Part shown: in pieces, positions 25,242-34,033 of the stretch | How the letters are laid out: every line of letters begins with the position of its first letter | Numbering within the stretch: the stretch's first letter is position 1 | The notes under the pieces: generated by a model | What the model was told of the DNA's origin: nothing | Databases searched by the model: none | Seen by the model: only the letters and a program-made list of their open reading frames with translations | Translations under genes and position numbers: made by a program | Assembly: GCF_900119845.1 (NCBI RefSeq) | Contig: NZ_FPKU01000002.1 | Span: 124,001 to 188,000 of the forward strand | Length of the DNA: 64,000 bases | From: Devosia enhydra | GTDB taxonomy: Bacteria > Pseudomonadota > Alphaproteobacteria > Rhizobiales > Devosiaceae | Direction of reading: 5' to 3'

Positions 25242-26122
25242 AGACCCTTGATCCCGCCCTGCAGGCCCATCTCGACGAGGGCACGACGACGCTCGCGTGG
25301 TGCTGGCGGATCACCCGCGCCGACGGCGTCACCTTCGGCTTCACCGACCACGACCGGACGCTGAGTTTTGACGGGACTGACTTCGAGCCCGAAAGCGGGC
25401 TCACGGCGTCCGAGGTGCGCTCGGGGTCGGACCTGTCGGTCGATGCACAGGATGCCGAGGGTGTGCTGACCTCGGACCGGATCACCGAGACCGACATCCT
25501 CGACGGCCGCTGGGACAACGCCGAGGTCGAGGTCTGGCGCGTGAACTGGGCCGACACAGGCCAGCGCGTGCTGATGCGGCGCGGGGCCATCGGCCAGATC
25601 CGGCGCGGGCGGCTCGCGTTCGTCGCCGAGGTCCGCTCGCTCGCCCATGTGCTCGGTCAGACGGTCGGACGGACGTTTCAGGCGACCTGTGACGCCGCGC
25701 TCGGGGATCAGCGATGCGGCGTCGATCTGGAAGGCCCCGCCTTCAAGGGAACTGGCACCGTGATTGATCTTATGCGTGACCGGGCGTTTACCGCCTCTGG
25801 TCTCGGCGGGTTCGCCTCCGGCTGGTTCACCTTCGGGATCATCGAATGGACCAGCGGCACGAATGCGGGGCGTCGCGCGGAAGTGCTGGGCCATGACGTC
25901 ACAGATGGAATCGCGGTGCTGACCCTGCTCGAAGCGCCGGTGCGCGCGATCGTCGAAGAGGACGCCTTCACCATCCGTGCGGGCTGCGACAAGCGCATGG
26001 AGACCTGCGGGGCCAAGTTCGCCAACACCGTCAACTTCCGCGGCTTCCCGCATATCCCCGGCCAGGATGCCGTCGTCCGCTACGCCACCAAGGATGGCGG
26101 CCACGAGGGAGGCGTGCTGTGA
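25238..26122 (+). CDS. DUF2163 baseplate hub protein (GTA gp13-like)
   Basis: A 294-residue protein (MKTLDPALQAHLDEGTTTLA start) with the DUF2163 core FGFTDHDRTLSFDGTDFEPE and the carboxyl phage_BR0599 pattern CDKRMETCGAKFANTVNFRG, including three conserved cysteines. It has the position of the GTA hub protein that carries iron-sulfur or metal-binding cysteines near the carboxyl end. Translation is coupled to the genes on both sides. Confidence 0.9.
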   Translation: MKTLDPALQAHLDEGTTTLAWCWRITRADGVTFGFTDHDRTLSFDGTDFEPESGLTASEVRSGSDLSVDAQDAEGVLTSDRITETDILDGRWDNAEVEVWRVNWADTGQRVLMRRGAIGQIRRGRLAFVAEVRSLAHVLGQTVGRTFQATCDAALGDQRCGVDLEGPAFKGTGTVIDLMRDRAFTASGLGGFASGWFTFGIIEWTSGTNAGRRAEVLGHDVTDGIAVLTLLEAPVRAIVEEDAFTIRAGCDKRMETCGAKFANTVNFRGFPHIPGQDAVVRYATKDGGHEGGVL

Positions 26123-26565
26123 CGCAACCCCTCGCATTGTCCGACCCCGCGCGCGTCATCGCCATCGCGCGGTCCTGGCTCGGCACGCCGTACCATGACC
26201 AAGCCAGTCTCCGCGGCGTCGGCTGCGACTGCCTCGGGCTGGCCCGGGGCGTGTGGCGCGAGGTCGTCGGCCCCGAGCCGTTCCCGATCCCGCCCTACAG
26301 CCGCGACTGGGGCGAGTCCGGCCCGCGCGAAGTGCTGGCCGAGGGCGCGCGGCGCATGATGATCGAGCTGCCGCCGGCCGAGGCAGGTCTCGGCGCGCTG
26401 GTGCTCTTCCGCATGAAGCCCCGCGCCATCGCCAAGCATGTCGGGGTCCTGACGGCCCCCGACTCCTTCCTCCACGCCTATGAGCGGCTCGGCGTGATCG
26501 AGGAACCGCTCACGCAACCCTGGCGGCGGCGCATCGCCTTCGCCTTCCTGTTTCCGCAACGCTGA
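26119..26565 (+). CDS. NlpC/P60 family cell-wall peptidase (GTA gp14-like)
   Basis: A 148-residue protein with an NlpC/P60 fold: GVGCDCLGLARGVW carries the catalytic Cys, and AKHVGVLTAPDSFLHA the His. It cuts peptidoglycan stem peptides at the tail tip during DNA entry. The start is GTG at 26119, overlapping the previous TGA. It sits between the hub and the megatron genes, as in GTA-type tails. Confidence 0.9.
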   Translation: MTQPLALSDPARVIAIARSWLGTPYHDQASLRGVGCDCLGLARGVWREVVGPEPFPIPPYSRDWGESGPREVLAEGARRMMIELPPAEAGLGALVLFRMKPRAIAKHVGVLTAPDSFLHAYERLGVIEEPLTQPWRRRIAFAFLFPQR

Positions 26566-26574
26566 GTTTCACAC

Positions 26575-29500
26575 ATGGCCACTCTCGTTCTCGGTGCCGC
26601 TGGCGCCGCCATTGGTGGTTCGATCGGCGGCGCGATCCTCGGCGTCAGCGCCGCGACGATCGGCGGCTTCATCGGCTCCACCATCGGCTCGGTCGTCGAC
26701 AGCTGGATCATCTCCTCGCTGGCGCCCACGCAGCGCATCGAGGGCGCGCGGCTCGACACGCTGCGCATCACCTCGGCTACCGAAGGCGCGGTGATCCCGC
26801 GGCTCTATGGCCGGATGCGCATGGGCGGCAACATCGTCTGGGCGACCGATTTCCGCGAGGAGACGAAGACCACCACGCAGGGCGGCGGCAAGGGCGGCGG
26901 GGGCGGCAAGGTCAAGACCACCGAGTATCTCTACTATGCTTCCTTCGCCGTGGCGCTCTGCGAAGGACCGATCACCGGGATCGGGCGCATCTGGGCCGAC
27001 GGCAAGCCGATGGACCTCTCCGGCGTCACCTGGCGCTGGTATCCCGGCGACGAGGCGCAGACGGCGGACCCGTTCATCGCCGCGAAGATGGGCGCGGCCA
27101 GCACGCCTGCCTATCGCGGCACCGCCTATGTGGTCTTCGAGGAACTGGCGCTCTCGACCTTCGGCAACCGGCTGCCGCAGCTGTCCTTCGAGGTGTTCCG
27201 GCCGCTGGCCGATCCCGACACCGCCGAGGGGTTGACCCGCGCGGTCACCATGATCCCGGCCTCGGGCGAGTTCACCTATGCGACGCAGGCGATCCGGAAG
27301 ACCGATGGCGGCGCGACGGTGCCCGAGAACCTGAACGCGCTGGCCGACTCCACCGACATGGTGGAGGCGCTGGACCGCCTTCAGGCGATGGCCCCCGCGG
27401 TCGAGAGCGTCAGCCTCGTGGTGGCGTGGTTCGGCGACGATCTGCGGGCGGGATGGTGCAAGGTGCGGCCCGGCGTCGAGGTGTCGGCCAAGTCGACCAC
27501 CCCCGCCAGCTGGTCTGTAAACGGCGTGAGCCGCGCCAACGCCTTCCTCGTCAGCCGTGACGAACAGGACCGCCCGGTCTACGGCGGCACGCCGTCCGAC
27601 TTCGCGGTGGTGCAGGCGATCCAGGAGATGAAGGCGCGCGGGCTGCGGGTCACCTTCTATCCGTTCATCCTGATGGACGTGCCGCCGGGCAATACGCTGC
27701 CGAACCCGTATTCCGACAACGCCGCGGAGACGGGCCAGCCAGCTTTCCCCTGGCGGGGACGGATCACCTGTTCGCCTGCAGTGGGGTTCGCAGGGACCGT
27801 GGACAAGACCGCCACGGCCGCAAGCCAGGTCGCGGCGCTGTTTGGCGCGGCCACGCCCGCGAGCTTCAGCGTCTCGGGCGAGATCGTCAGCTGGACCGGG
27901 CCCTCCGGCGACTGGGGTCTGCGCCGCATGGTGCTGCACTACGCCCATCTCTGTGCCGCCGCAGGCGGGGTGGACGCCTTCCTGATCGGGACCGAGATGC
28001 CGGGGCTGACGACGATCCGCTCGGGCGCGGCCACCTATCCGGCCGTGCAGGCCTATCGGGACCTGCTCGCGGATGTGCGCTCGATCCTAGGGGCGGATGT
28101 GAGCCTCGGCTATGCCGCCGACTGGTCGGAATACTTCGGACACCAGCCGGGCGATGGTTCGGGGGACGTGTTCTTCCATCTCGACCCGCTCTGGGCCGAT
28201 CCGGAGATCGATTTCGTCGGGATCGACAATTACATGCCGCTGTCGGACTGGCGGGACGGGTTCGAGCATGCGGACGCGGCCGAGGGCTGGCCTGCGATCT
28301 ACGACCGGGCCTATCTGCAGGCGAACATCGCGGGCGGCGAAGGATTCGACTGGTTCTATGCCAGCGCTGCCGACCGATCAGCGCAGGTGCGGACCCCGAT
28401 CACCGACGGTGCCGCCAGCAAGCCATGGGTCTTCCGCTACAAGGATCTGCGCGCCTGGTGGTCGAACGCGCATTACAATCGCCCCGGTGCGGCGGAGAGC
28501 GCGACGCCGACGGCGTGGGCGCCGGAGTCGAAGCCGATCTGGTTCACCGAGCTCGGCTGCCCCGCCATCGACCGGGGCACCAACCAGCCCAACGTCTTCT
28601 TCGACCCGAAGTCCTCGGAGAGCTTCACGCCGCACTTCTCACGGGGCTGGCGCGATGACGCCATCCAGCGCGCCTATCTCGAGGCGACGTATCTCTGGTG
28701 GGGCGATGCCGCGAACAACCCGCTGTCCTCGGTCTACGGCGGCCGGATGGTGCACGTCCCCGAATCCACCGCCTGGACCTGGGACGCGCGGCCCTATCCC
28801 TTCTTCCCGGCGCTGGCCGACGTCTGGACGGACGGTGCGAACTGGCGGCTCGGGCATTGGTTGACCGGGCGGCTCGGCGCAGTGTCGCTGGCCGCACTCG
28901 TTCGGCACCTCTGTCTCCGCGCCGGGCTCCCCGAGTCCCGGATCGACGTCACCGAACTCTGGGGCGCGGTGGAGGGCTACGCCATCACCGCACTGGAGAG
29001 CCCGCGCGCCTCGATCACCACGTTGTCGCGGCATTTCGGCTTCGACGCGGTGGAAACCGAGGGAGTGATCCGCTTCATCAAGCGCGGCCGGGCCTCCGTT
29101 GCCACTCTCACGCCTGACGATCTGGTTGCTGCCCGTGAGGGCGACGTGCTGGAACTGACGCGCGGCCAGGAGACGGAACTGCCGCAGTCGCTGAAGTGGC
29201 AGGTCGCCCGCGCCGACGAGGATTACGATGCTGCCCTCGTCGAGGCGCGGCGCATCACCGTCGACACGACCCGGATCGCGTCCGAGAGCTTCCCAATGGC
29301 GGTGCCGCCCGAGGAGACCGAGCGCCGCTGCCGCCGCGCGCTGATGGAGGCGTGGGTGGGGCGCGAGACGGCGGTGTTCCGTCTGCCGCCCTCGCGGCTG
29401 GCGCTCGATCCGGCCGATGCGATCCGGCTGGAGCATGACGGGCGGCTAATGGACCTCCGGCTCGTCTCCATCGCCGACGCCGAGGCGCGCGGCATCGAAG

Positions 29501-30540
29501 CGGTTCGCCAGGACCGGGCGACCTATGATTTGCCGCCCGGCGATCCCCGCGCGGCCTCGCTGACGCGGGCCGTGGTGTTCGGCGCGCCGGATGCGGTGCT
29601 GATGGACCTGCCGCAGCTGACCGAGGACCAGCCCGCGCACCGGCCGATGGTCGCCGCGCGCGCGGTTCCCTGGCCGGGCGAGATGGCGGTGTTCCGCAGC
29701 CCGTCGACGGACGGGTTCGAACTGCTGACCACGTTCGGCAGCCGCGCCCGGATCGGCGCGCTGGTCTCGGACTTCTATGCTGGCCCCACGTCTCGCTTCG
29801 ATCTCGGCAATGCGCTCGTGGTCGATCTGTTCACCGGCACGCTGGAAAGCGTCACCGATCTGACCCTCTTCGGCGGGGCCAACGCGCTCGCCATCGAGAG
29901 CGTGCCCGGCGTCTGGGAGATCGTGCAGGCGGGCGCGGCCGAGCTGCTGGCGCCAGGCCGGTACCGCCTGACCCGGCTCCTGCGCGGTCAGCGCGGCACT
30001 GAGAATGCGATGGGCAATCCGGCTCCGGCAGGCGCGCGGGTCGTCGTGCTGGACACCGCGCTGGCGTCTCTGCCGATCGCCGAGGCCGACCTCGGCATCC
30101 CGTGGAACTGGCGCGTCGGCCCGGCGAGCCGTTCGGTCAGCGACGAGACCTATGTCGCGCAGGCATTCACGCCGGTGGGCGTGGGGCTGCGGCCGTTCTC
30201 CGTCGCACATGTCGAGCAGCCGTGGCGCACGCCGCGTACGCCCGGCGATCTGACGATCCGCTGGACGCGCCGATCCCGCGCGCTCGCGGCCGACAGCTGG
30301 GGCGGGCTCGAGGTCCCGCTGGCCGAGGAACTGGAAGCCTACGAGGTCGAAATCCTCGACGGCGCCACTGTGAAGCGGGTGCTGAGCACCGCCACCACCA
30401 GCGCGGTCTACACCGCCGCAGACCAGACCGCCGATTGGGGCGCGCCGCTCGAGCCCGGTGACACGCTCGACATCCGCATCTTCCAGCTCTCCTCCCTCGT
30501 CGGGCGGGGCGCGCCGAAAACCGTCACGCTTATACTTTGA
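26575..30540 (+). CDS. GTA TIM-barrel-like baseplate megaprotein (megatron)
   Basis: A 1321-residue tail tip protein. It begins with a Gly/Ala-rich hydrophobic stretch (residues 1-50) able to insert in membranes. A tail-protein domain follows (IPRLYGRMRMGGNIVWATDF), then a GTA TIM-barrel-like domain around residues 430-770 with PIWFTELGCPAIDRG and KSSESFTPHFSRGWRDD. A phage-tail domain and RLTRLLRGQRGTENAMG lie toward the carboxyl end. Homologues form the central hub and penetrate the outer membrane. A Lys/Gly-rich loop (GGGKGGGGGKVKTTEYLYYA) occurs near residue 100. Confidence 0.93.
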   Translation: MATLVLGAAGAAIGGSIGGAILGVSAATIGGFIGSTIGSVVDSWIISSLAPTQRIEGARLDTLRITSATEGAVIPRLYGRMRMGGNIVWATDFREETKTTTQGGGKGGGGGKVKTTEYLYYASFAVALCEGPITGIGRIWADGKPMDLSGVTWRWYPGDEAQTADPFIAAKMGAASTPAYRGTAYVVFEELALSTFGNRLPQLSFEVFRPLADPDTAEGLTRAVTMIPASGEFTYATQAIRKTDGGATVPENLNALADSTDMVEALDRLQAMAPAVESVSLVVAWFGDDLRAGWCKVRPGVEVSAKSTTPASWSVNGVSRANAFLVSRDEQDRPVYGGTPSDFAVVQAIQEMKARGLRVTFYPFILMDVPPGNTLPNPYSDNAAETGQPAFPWRGRITCSPAVGFAGTVDKTATAASQVAALFGAATPASFSVSGEIVSWTGPSGDWGLRRMVLHYAHLCAAAGGVDAFLIGTEMPGLTTIRSGAATYPAVQAYRDLLADVRSILGADVSLGYAADWSEYFGHQPGDGSGDVFFHLDPLWADPEIDFVGIDNYMPLSDWRDGFEHADAAEGWPAIYDRAYLQANIAGGEGFDWFYASAADRSAQVRTPITDGAASKPWVFRYKDLRAWWSNAHYNRPGAAESATPTAWAPESKPIWFTELGCPAIDRGTNQPNVFFDPKSSESFTPHFSRGWRDDAIQRAYLEATYLWWGDAANNPLSSVYGGRMVHVPESTAWTWDARPYPFFPALADVWTDGANWRLGHWLTGRLGAVSLAALVRHLCLRAGLPESRIDVTELWGAVEGYAITALESPRASITTLSRHFGFDAVETEGVIRFIKRGRASVATLTPDDLVAAREGDVLELTRGQETELPQSLKWQVARADEDYDAALVEARRITVDTTRIASESFPMAVPPEETERRCRRALMEAWVGRETAVFRLPPSRLALDPADAIRLEHDGRLMDLRLVSIADAEARGIEAVRQDRATYDLPPGDPRAASLTRAVVFGAPDAVLMDLPQLTEDQPAHRPMVAARAVPWPGEMAVFRSPSTDGFELLTTFGSRARIGALVSDFYAGPTSRFDLGNALVVDLFTGTLESVTDLTLFGGANALAIESVPGVWEIVQAGAAELLAPGRYRLTRLLRGQRGTENAMGNPAPAGARVVVLDTALASLPIAEADLGIPWNWRVGPASRSVSDETYVAQAFTPVGVGLRPFSVAHVEQPWRTPRTPGDLTIRWTRRSRALAADSWGGLEVPLAEELEAYEVEILDGATVKRVLSTATTSAVYTAADQTADWGAPLEPGDTLDIRIFQLSSLVGRGAPKTVTLIL

Positions 30541-30550
30541 AGGCCATCCC

Positions 30551-31627
30551 ATGTCCGACGCCACGACCCATCTCCTGCTGCCCTACATCCTCGCGGCGCA
30601 GGCCCAGAAGCACGTTACCCATAACGAGGCGCTGCGGATCCTCGACGGGCTCGTCCAGCTCTCCGTTCTCGACCGGAATCTGACAGCGCCGCCCGGCAGC
30701 CCCACAGATGGCGATCGCTACATCGTCGGCTCGGGCGCGACAGGCGACTGGGCGGGCTGGGACCTGAACGTGGCGCTCTGGACGGACGGCGCCTGGATGC
30801 GCCTTCCACCACGGACCGGCTGGCGAGCGTGGGTCGAGGATGAGGGGCTGCTGCTGGTCTACGACGGCGCGGGCTGGGTCGGCACCACGCCCAGCGAGTT
30901 GCAGAATATGGCGCTGCTCGGGGTCGGCACGACGGCAGATGCGTCTAACCCGTTCTCGGCCAAGCTGAACGCCGCGCTCTGGACCGCCAAGACGGTGGCC
31001 GAAGGCGGCACGGGCGACCTGTTCTACACCATGAACAAGGAGGCGGCGGGCGACGATCTCGGCCTGACGCTGCAGACCAACTTCGTGACCAAGGCGCTGG
31101 TGGGGCTCTTCGGCTCGGACCGCTTCCGCTTGGCGGTCTCGGCCGACGGCAGCACCTTCTTCGACGGGCTCAGTGTCGACAACGCCACCGGCATCGTCGA
31201 CCAGCCCCGGCTGCCCCGGTTCAAGGCGTATACCAACTACGACAACTACGTCGGCGTCGGCGCCTGGACGAAGATCGGCCTCAACAACACCGACACCAAC
31301 GATCAGGGCGCGTTCGACGCCGCGAACAACCACTTCGTGGCGCCGGTGGACGGCACCTACGTCTTCGGCGCGACGCTGCTCTACAAGATCAACGCCAGCG
31401 CCACGGCGCGGATGAGTGGGCGGCTCGTCCTGAACGGCACCACCGAAATCCGCGGCTCCCTCGGCGAAATCTCCGCCACCCACGTCTCGCTCGCCACCGC
31501 GATCTGGCTGCAGACCATGGTGCCGCTTACCGCAGGCGATACCGTCGAGCTGCAGGGGTATTTCCGGGTTGCGGACGGGTATTTCGCCGCTGATCACACG
31601 TCCTTCTGGGGCTGCAAGATTGGCTGA
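30551..31627 (+). CDS. DUF2793 tail fibre-like protein with C1q-like end
   Basis: A 358-residue protein. Residues 1 to about 120 match DUF2793 (LLLPYILAAQAQKHVTHNEA, APPGSPTDGDRYIV). The carboxyl 130 residues (GVGAWTKIGLNNTDTNDQGA, FVAPVDGTYVFGATLLYKIN, TVELQGYF) read as a C1q/TNF-like beta jelly-roll, a common receptor-binding head. It follows the megatron gene and is therefore a likely host-recognition fibre. The start is the ATG at 30551. Confidence 0.85.
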   Translation: MSDATTHLLLPYILAAQAQKHVTHNEALRILDGLVQLSVLDRNLTAPPGSPTDGDRYIVGSGATGDWAGWDLNVALWTDGAWMRLPPRTGWRAWVEDEGLLLVYDGAGWVGTTPSELQNMALLGVGTTADASNPFSAKLNAALWTAKTVAEGGTGDLFYTMNKEAAGDDLGLTLQTNFVTKALVGLFGSDRFRLAVSADGSTFFDGLSVDNATGIVDQPRLPRFKAYTNYDNYVGVGAWTKIGLNNTDTNDQGAFDAANNHFVAPVDGTYVFGATLLYKINASATARMSGRLVLNGTTEIRGSLGEISATHVSLATAIWLQTMVPLTAGDTVELQGYFRVADGYFAADHTSFWGCKIG

Positions 31628-31646
31628 GCGGCGGAGTGAGGATCCG

Positions 31647-31934
31647 ATGACACCACCCCGATCCGAGGGCTTCGTGCGCATGCCCGACGCCGAGTTCGAG
31701 GCAATCCTGACCCGCGCGGCCGAGGAAGGCGCGAAACGCGCGCTCGCCGATGTCGGGCTCGACGGCGACGAGGCCGCGCTCGACATTCGGGACCTGCGCT
31801 CCCTGGTCGACTGCATCCGGCTGGTGCGGCGCACGGCGATGCAGACTGCCGTCCGCATGATCACCACCGGCGTGATGCTGGCGCTGCTCGCGGGCATCGC
31901 CATCAAGCTCAAGATCTTCGGCGGCGGCCCGTAG
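31647..31934 (+). CDS. DUF6127-like small phage protein with membrane segment
   Basis: A 95-residue protein. The first 60 residues are charged and helical (EAILTRAAEEGAKRALADVG, IRDLRSLVDCIRLVRR). The end is a single membrane helix (MITTGVMLALLAGIAIKLKIF). I recognise it as DUF6127, which precedes endolysin genes in rhodobacterial prophages. The start could also be the ATG at 31680. A holin-like role is conceivable because of the position before the lysis genes. Confidence 0.65.
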   Translation: MTPPRSEGFVRMPDAEFEAILTRAAEEGAKRALADVGLDGDEAALDIRDLRSLVDCIRLVRRTAMQTAVRMITTGVMLALLAGIAIKLKIFGGGP

Positions 31935-31968
31935 TCGCTCCCCATCCCCATTCATCAGCCCGCAATGA

Positions 31969-31991
31969 CCCGCCCTCGAGGCGGGTTTTTT
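31969..31991 (+). terminator. Rho-independent terminator after the tail operon
   Basis: CCCGCC (31969-31974), loop CTCGA, GGCGGG (31980-31985) then TTTTTT (31986-31991). It is a perfect six-base GC stem with a six-base T-run. It separates the tail operon from the lysis cassette. Confidence 0.85.
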
Positions 31992-32009
31992 CATTTCCGG
32001 AGGACTCCC

Positions 32010-32684
32010 ATGACCACGACCTTTCACAGACACTGGCGCGACGTGCCTGAGAGCAGCTGGCGCTGGCCCAACTTCTCGCCGGCCGAGATCGCCTGCCGGG
32101 GCACCGGCAAGCTGCTGGTCAACGAAGCGGCGCTCGACAAGCTGCAAGCGCTGCGCGACCGGCTGGGCAAGCCGCTTATCGTGCGTTCCGCCTATCGCAG
32201 CCCCGAGCACAACCGTGCCGTCGGCGGCGCGACCCGGTCGAAGCACCTCGACGGCGCCGCCTTCGACATCGCCATGGCGAACCACGACCCGGTGGCCTTC
32301 GAGGCGGCGGCGCGCGAGGTCGGGTTCCTCGGCTTCGGTTTCTATCCGCGCTCGGGGTTCATCCATGTCGACCTCGGCCCTGCGCGACAGTGGGGCGAGC
32401 GGTTCCCGGTCCGGGCGACGGCATTCGCAGCCGAGACGCCGCCCGCGCGCGAAGTGCTGGCCGACAGCCGCACCATGAAGGGGGGTGGCGCGGCTGGCGT
32501 GGCGACGCTGGGCGCAGCCGGGGTCGAGGTCGCGCAGAGCGTCCTGGCCGAGACCCAGACCGCCATCCTGCCGCTGGTGCCGTATCTCGACACGTTGCGC
32601 TGGTTGTTCATCGCCGTGGCGCTCGGCGGGATCGCAGTCACGATCTACGCCCGGCTCGATGACTGGCGCCGAGGGCAGCGGTGA
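32010..32684 (+). CDS. M15-family endolysin (peptidoglycan peptidase)
   Basis: A 224-residue protein. Its amino part is a Peptidase_M15_3 domain with the zinc site visible in SKHLDGAAFDIAM (H and D ligands) and GFIHVDLG (final His). The carboxyl part has one membrane helix (LRWLFIAVALGGIAVTIYA), so it may be a membrane-anchored or signal-arrest-type endolysin. It cleaves D-Ala-containing peptides. GGAGGA lies 6 bases before the ATG. It is followed by nested spanin genes. Confidence 0.9.
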   Translation: MTTTFHRHWRDVPESSWRWPNFSPAEIACRGTGKLLVNEAALDKLQALRDRLGKPLIVRSAYRSPEHNRAVGGATRSKHLDGAAFDIAMANHDPVAFEAAAREVGFLGFGFYPRSGFIHVDLGPARQWGERFPVRATAFAAETPPAREVLADSRTMKGGGAAGVATLGAAGVEVAQSVLAETQTAILPLVPYLDTLRWLFIAVALGGIAVTIYARLDDWRRGQR

Positions 32685-32938
32685 TGGCCCCGCTCCTGAC
32701 CGGGTTCGCCGCCAGCCCATGGATGCGGGCGGCTTTGCGCTACGGCGCCATCATCCTCGCCCTGCTCCTGTTCCTGCTTTCGCTTCGGCGCTCCGGCGAG
32801 CGCGCGGGACGCCTCGCTGAACGCCTTCAAACCACGGAGAAAGCCAATGATGTCCAACGCCAGATGCTGGAGGCGGCGGCTCGCCGTCCTCGCGATCGCC
32901 ACGAGCTTGCTGGGCGGCTGCGCGACGGTCGGTTCTGA
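32681..32938 (+). CDS. Rz-like inner-membrane spanin
   Basis: An 85-residue protein with an amino-terminal membrane helix (YGAIILALLLFLLSL) and a charged helical periplasmic part (RAGRLAERLQTTEKANDVQR), the standard plan of an i-spanin. GTG at 32681 overlaps the endolysin stop, and an in-frame ATG follows at 32684. The overlapping lipoprotein gene in another frame is the partner. Confidence 0.75.
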   Translation: MMAPLLTGFAASPWMRAALRYGAIILALLLFLLSLRRSGERAGRLAERLQTTEKANDVQRQMLEAAARRPRDRHELAGRLRDGRF

Positions 32939-33110
32939 GACGGGCGGGTCCGGGACGTGTGCGCCCATCGTCGAGTATAGTCGGGAGTTTCAGGCAAGGG
33001 TGGCCGAGGAACTCGGGATCCTTCCGGAGAGGTCGGCCGTCGCTGAAATGCTGAGCGACTACGCCGTCATGCGCGACCAGGCGGCTGTCTGTACCAGATC
33101 CTTCGGCTGA
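32847..33110 (+). CDS. Rz1-like outer-membrane spanin lipoprotein
   Basis: An 87-residue protein in a different frame that starts inside the Rz-like gene. The signal peptide ends with a lipobox LLGGC, and the mature part includes a short Gly/Ser/Thr region and two further cysteines. The nested arrangement with an i-spanin gene is the hallmark of two-component spanins that fuse the two membranes at lysis. ATG at 32847 or 32850 can start it. Confidence 0.75.
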   Translation: MMSNARCWRRRLAVLAIATSLLGGCATVGSETGGSGTCAPIVEYSREFQARVAEELGILPERSAVAEMLSDYAVMRDQAAVCTRSFG

Positions 33111-33141
33111 TGAAGCTGCTCGATCGGACAAGACAAGGCGT

Positions 33142-33981
33142 TCAGAATTTCTCGAGAAGGGCCAGTACTGCGACCACGACGAGAGCGATCCCCGTCAGAC
33201 CGAGAGCCACACGCGAAATCAACGTGAGGCCGGGCAAGAGCCTGCCCATAATCGTGCCGAGGCCGGTTCGCGTCAGCACCGCGCCGCCGGCGACCGCAGC
33301 GAGAACCAGCCCCACTCCGATCAACATCATCGCGGCGAAGGCAACACCGGCCTCGGGCACACCATGCGCAACGGCAAACGTCATCACCAGAAGCGTCAGG
33401 GGGCAGGGAATGAGGCCCGCGGTGACGCCAAACGCGACACCCCGTCCATGCCCATGCCCATCCCCGTTGCCGGAGCGCAGGGCCGAGATCAACAACCAGA
33501 GCCCAACGAGCCCGAGAAGGCTTCTGCTCAAGGTTTCGAGGAAGACGGCTCTTCCGACTTCGCCGAGTGCCATCGACGCGAGCGGCAGCCCCAGAAGAAC
33601 GATCAGGACGGACATCAGGATGTGCGTTGAGGCAAGAATGCCGGCGGTGCGAAGCCCGCTGGCGAACCCTGCACCGCTGCCGGCGACGAACATCGCGAGG
33701 ACCATCTTGGAATGGCCGGGGGTCAAGGCATGCGCCGCACCGAAAGCAACGCCCCAGGGTACGAAGGCAACAAGCAGGCTCCAGTCGCCCGTAGCCGCGA
33801 AGGCGCGCAGCATCGTGGCGATGTCGCCGTAGATTTCGCGCTGGACGGAAACGAGCCACGCCCAGACCGCGAAGAAGAAGGCGTCAAGATTGGCCATCAT
33901 CGCTGTGGATACCGCGCCTTGGTTTGCCGTCAACATGGTGCGGAGCTGAACCCATGTCCCGAAGTGATCCGGATAAAGCAT
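33142..33981 (-). CDS. NicO/RcnA-like nickel-cobalt efflux protein
   Basis: A 279-residue membrane protein with about six hydrophobic helices. It has the NicO signature HALTPGHSKMVLAMFVAG (His and Pro rich) and a short His-rich loop (GNGDGHGHGRG), followed by IPCPLTLLVMTFAVAHGVP. Such transporters export nickel or cobalt. The ATG at 33981 is preferred to the longer frame from 34068 because the extension overlaps the upstream gene and a hairpin. It is the last gene of a four-gene minus-strand operon. Confidence 0.85.
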   Translation of the reverse strand: MLYPDHFGTWVQLRTMLTANQGAVSTAMMANLDAFFFAVWAWLVSVQREIYGDIATMLRAFAATGDWSLLVAFVPWGVAFGAAHALTPGHSKMVLAMFVAGSGAGFASGLRTAGILASTHILMSVLIVLLGLPLASMALGEVGRAVFLETLSRSLLGLVGLWLLISALRSGNGDGHGHGRGVAFGVTAGLIPCPLTLLVMTFAVAHGVPEAGVAFAAMMLIGVGLVLAAVAGGAVLTRTGLGTIMGRLLPGLTLISRVALGLTGIALVVVAVLALLEKF

Positions 33982-33999
33982 CCCGGCGGCAAAGAGGAA

Positions 34000-34027
34000 C
34001 CGTGCCTGCGGCTGGCCGCAGGCACGG
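34000..34027 (-). terminator. intergenic 12-bp hairpin upstream of the NicO gene
   Basis: CCGTGCCTGCGG (34000-34011) pairs perfectly with CCGCAGGCACGG (34016-34027) over a CTGG loop. It lies between the anchor-protein stop and the NicO start, followed on the minus strand by TTCCTCTTT. It could attenuate transcription or stabilise upstream mRNA. Confidence 0.5.
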
Positions 34028-34033
34028 GAAGCG

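Noticed and set aside
26569-27948. 459-codon minus-strand frame
   Set aside because: Mirror of the megatron gene, Arg/Gly/His-rich.
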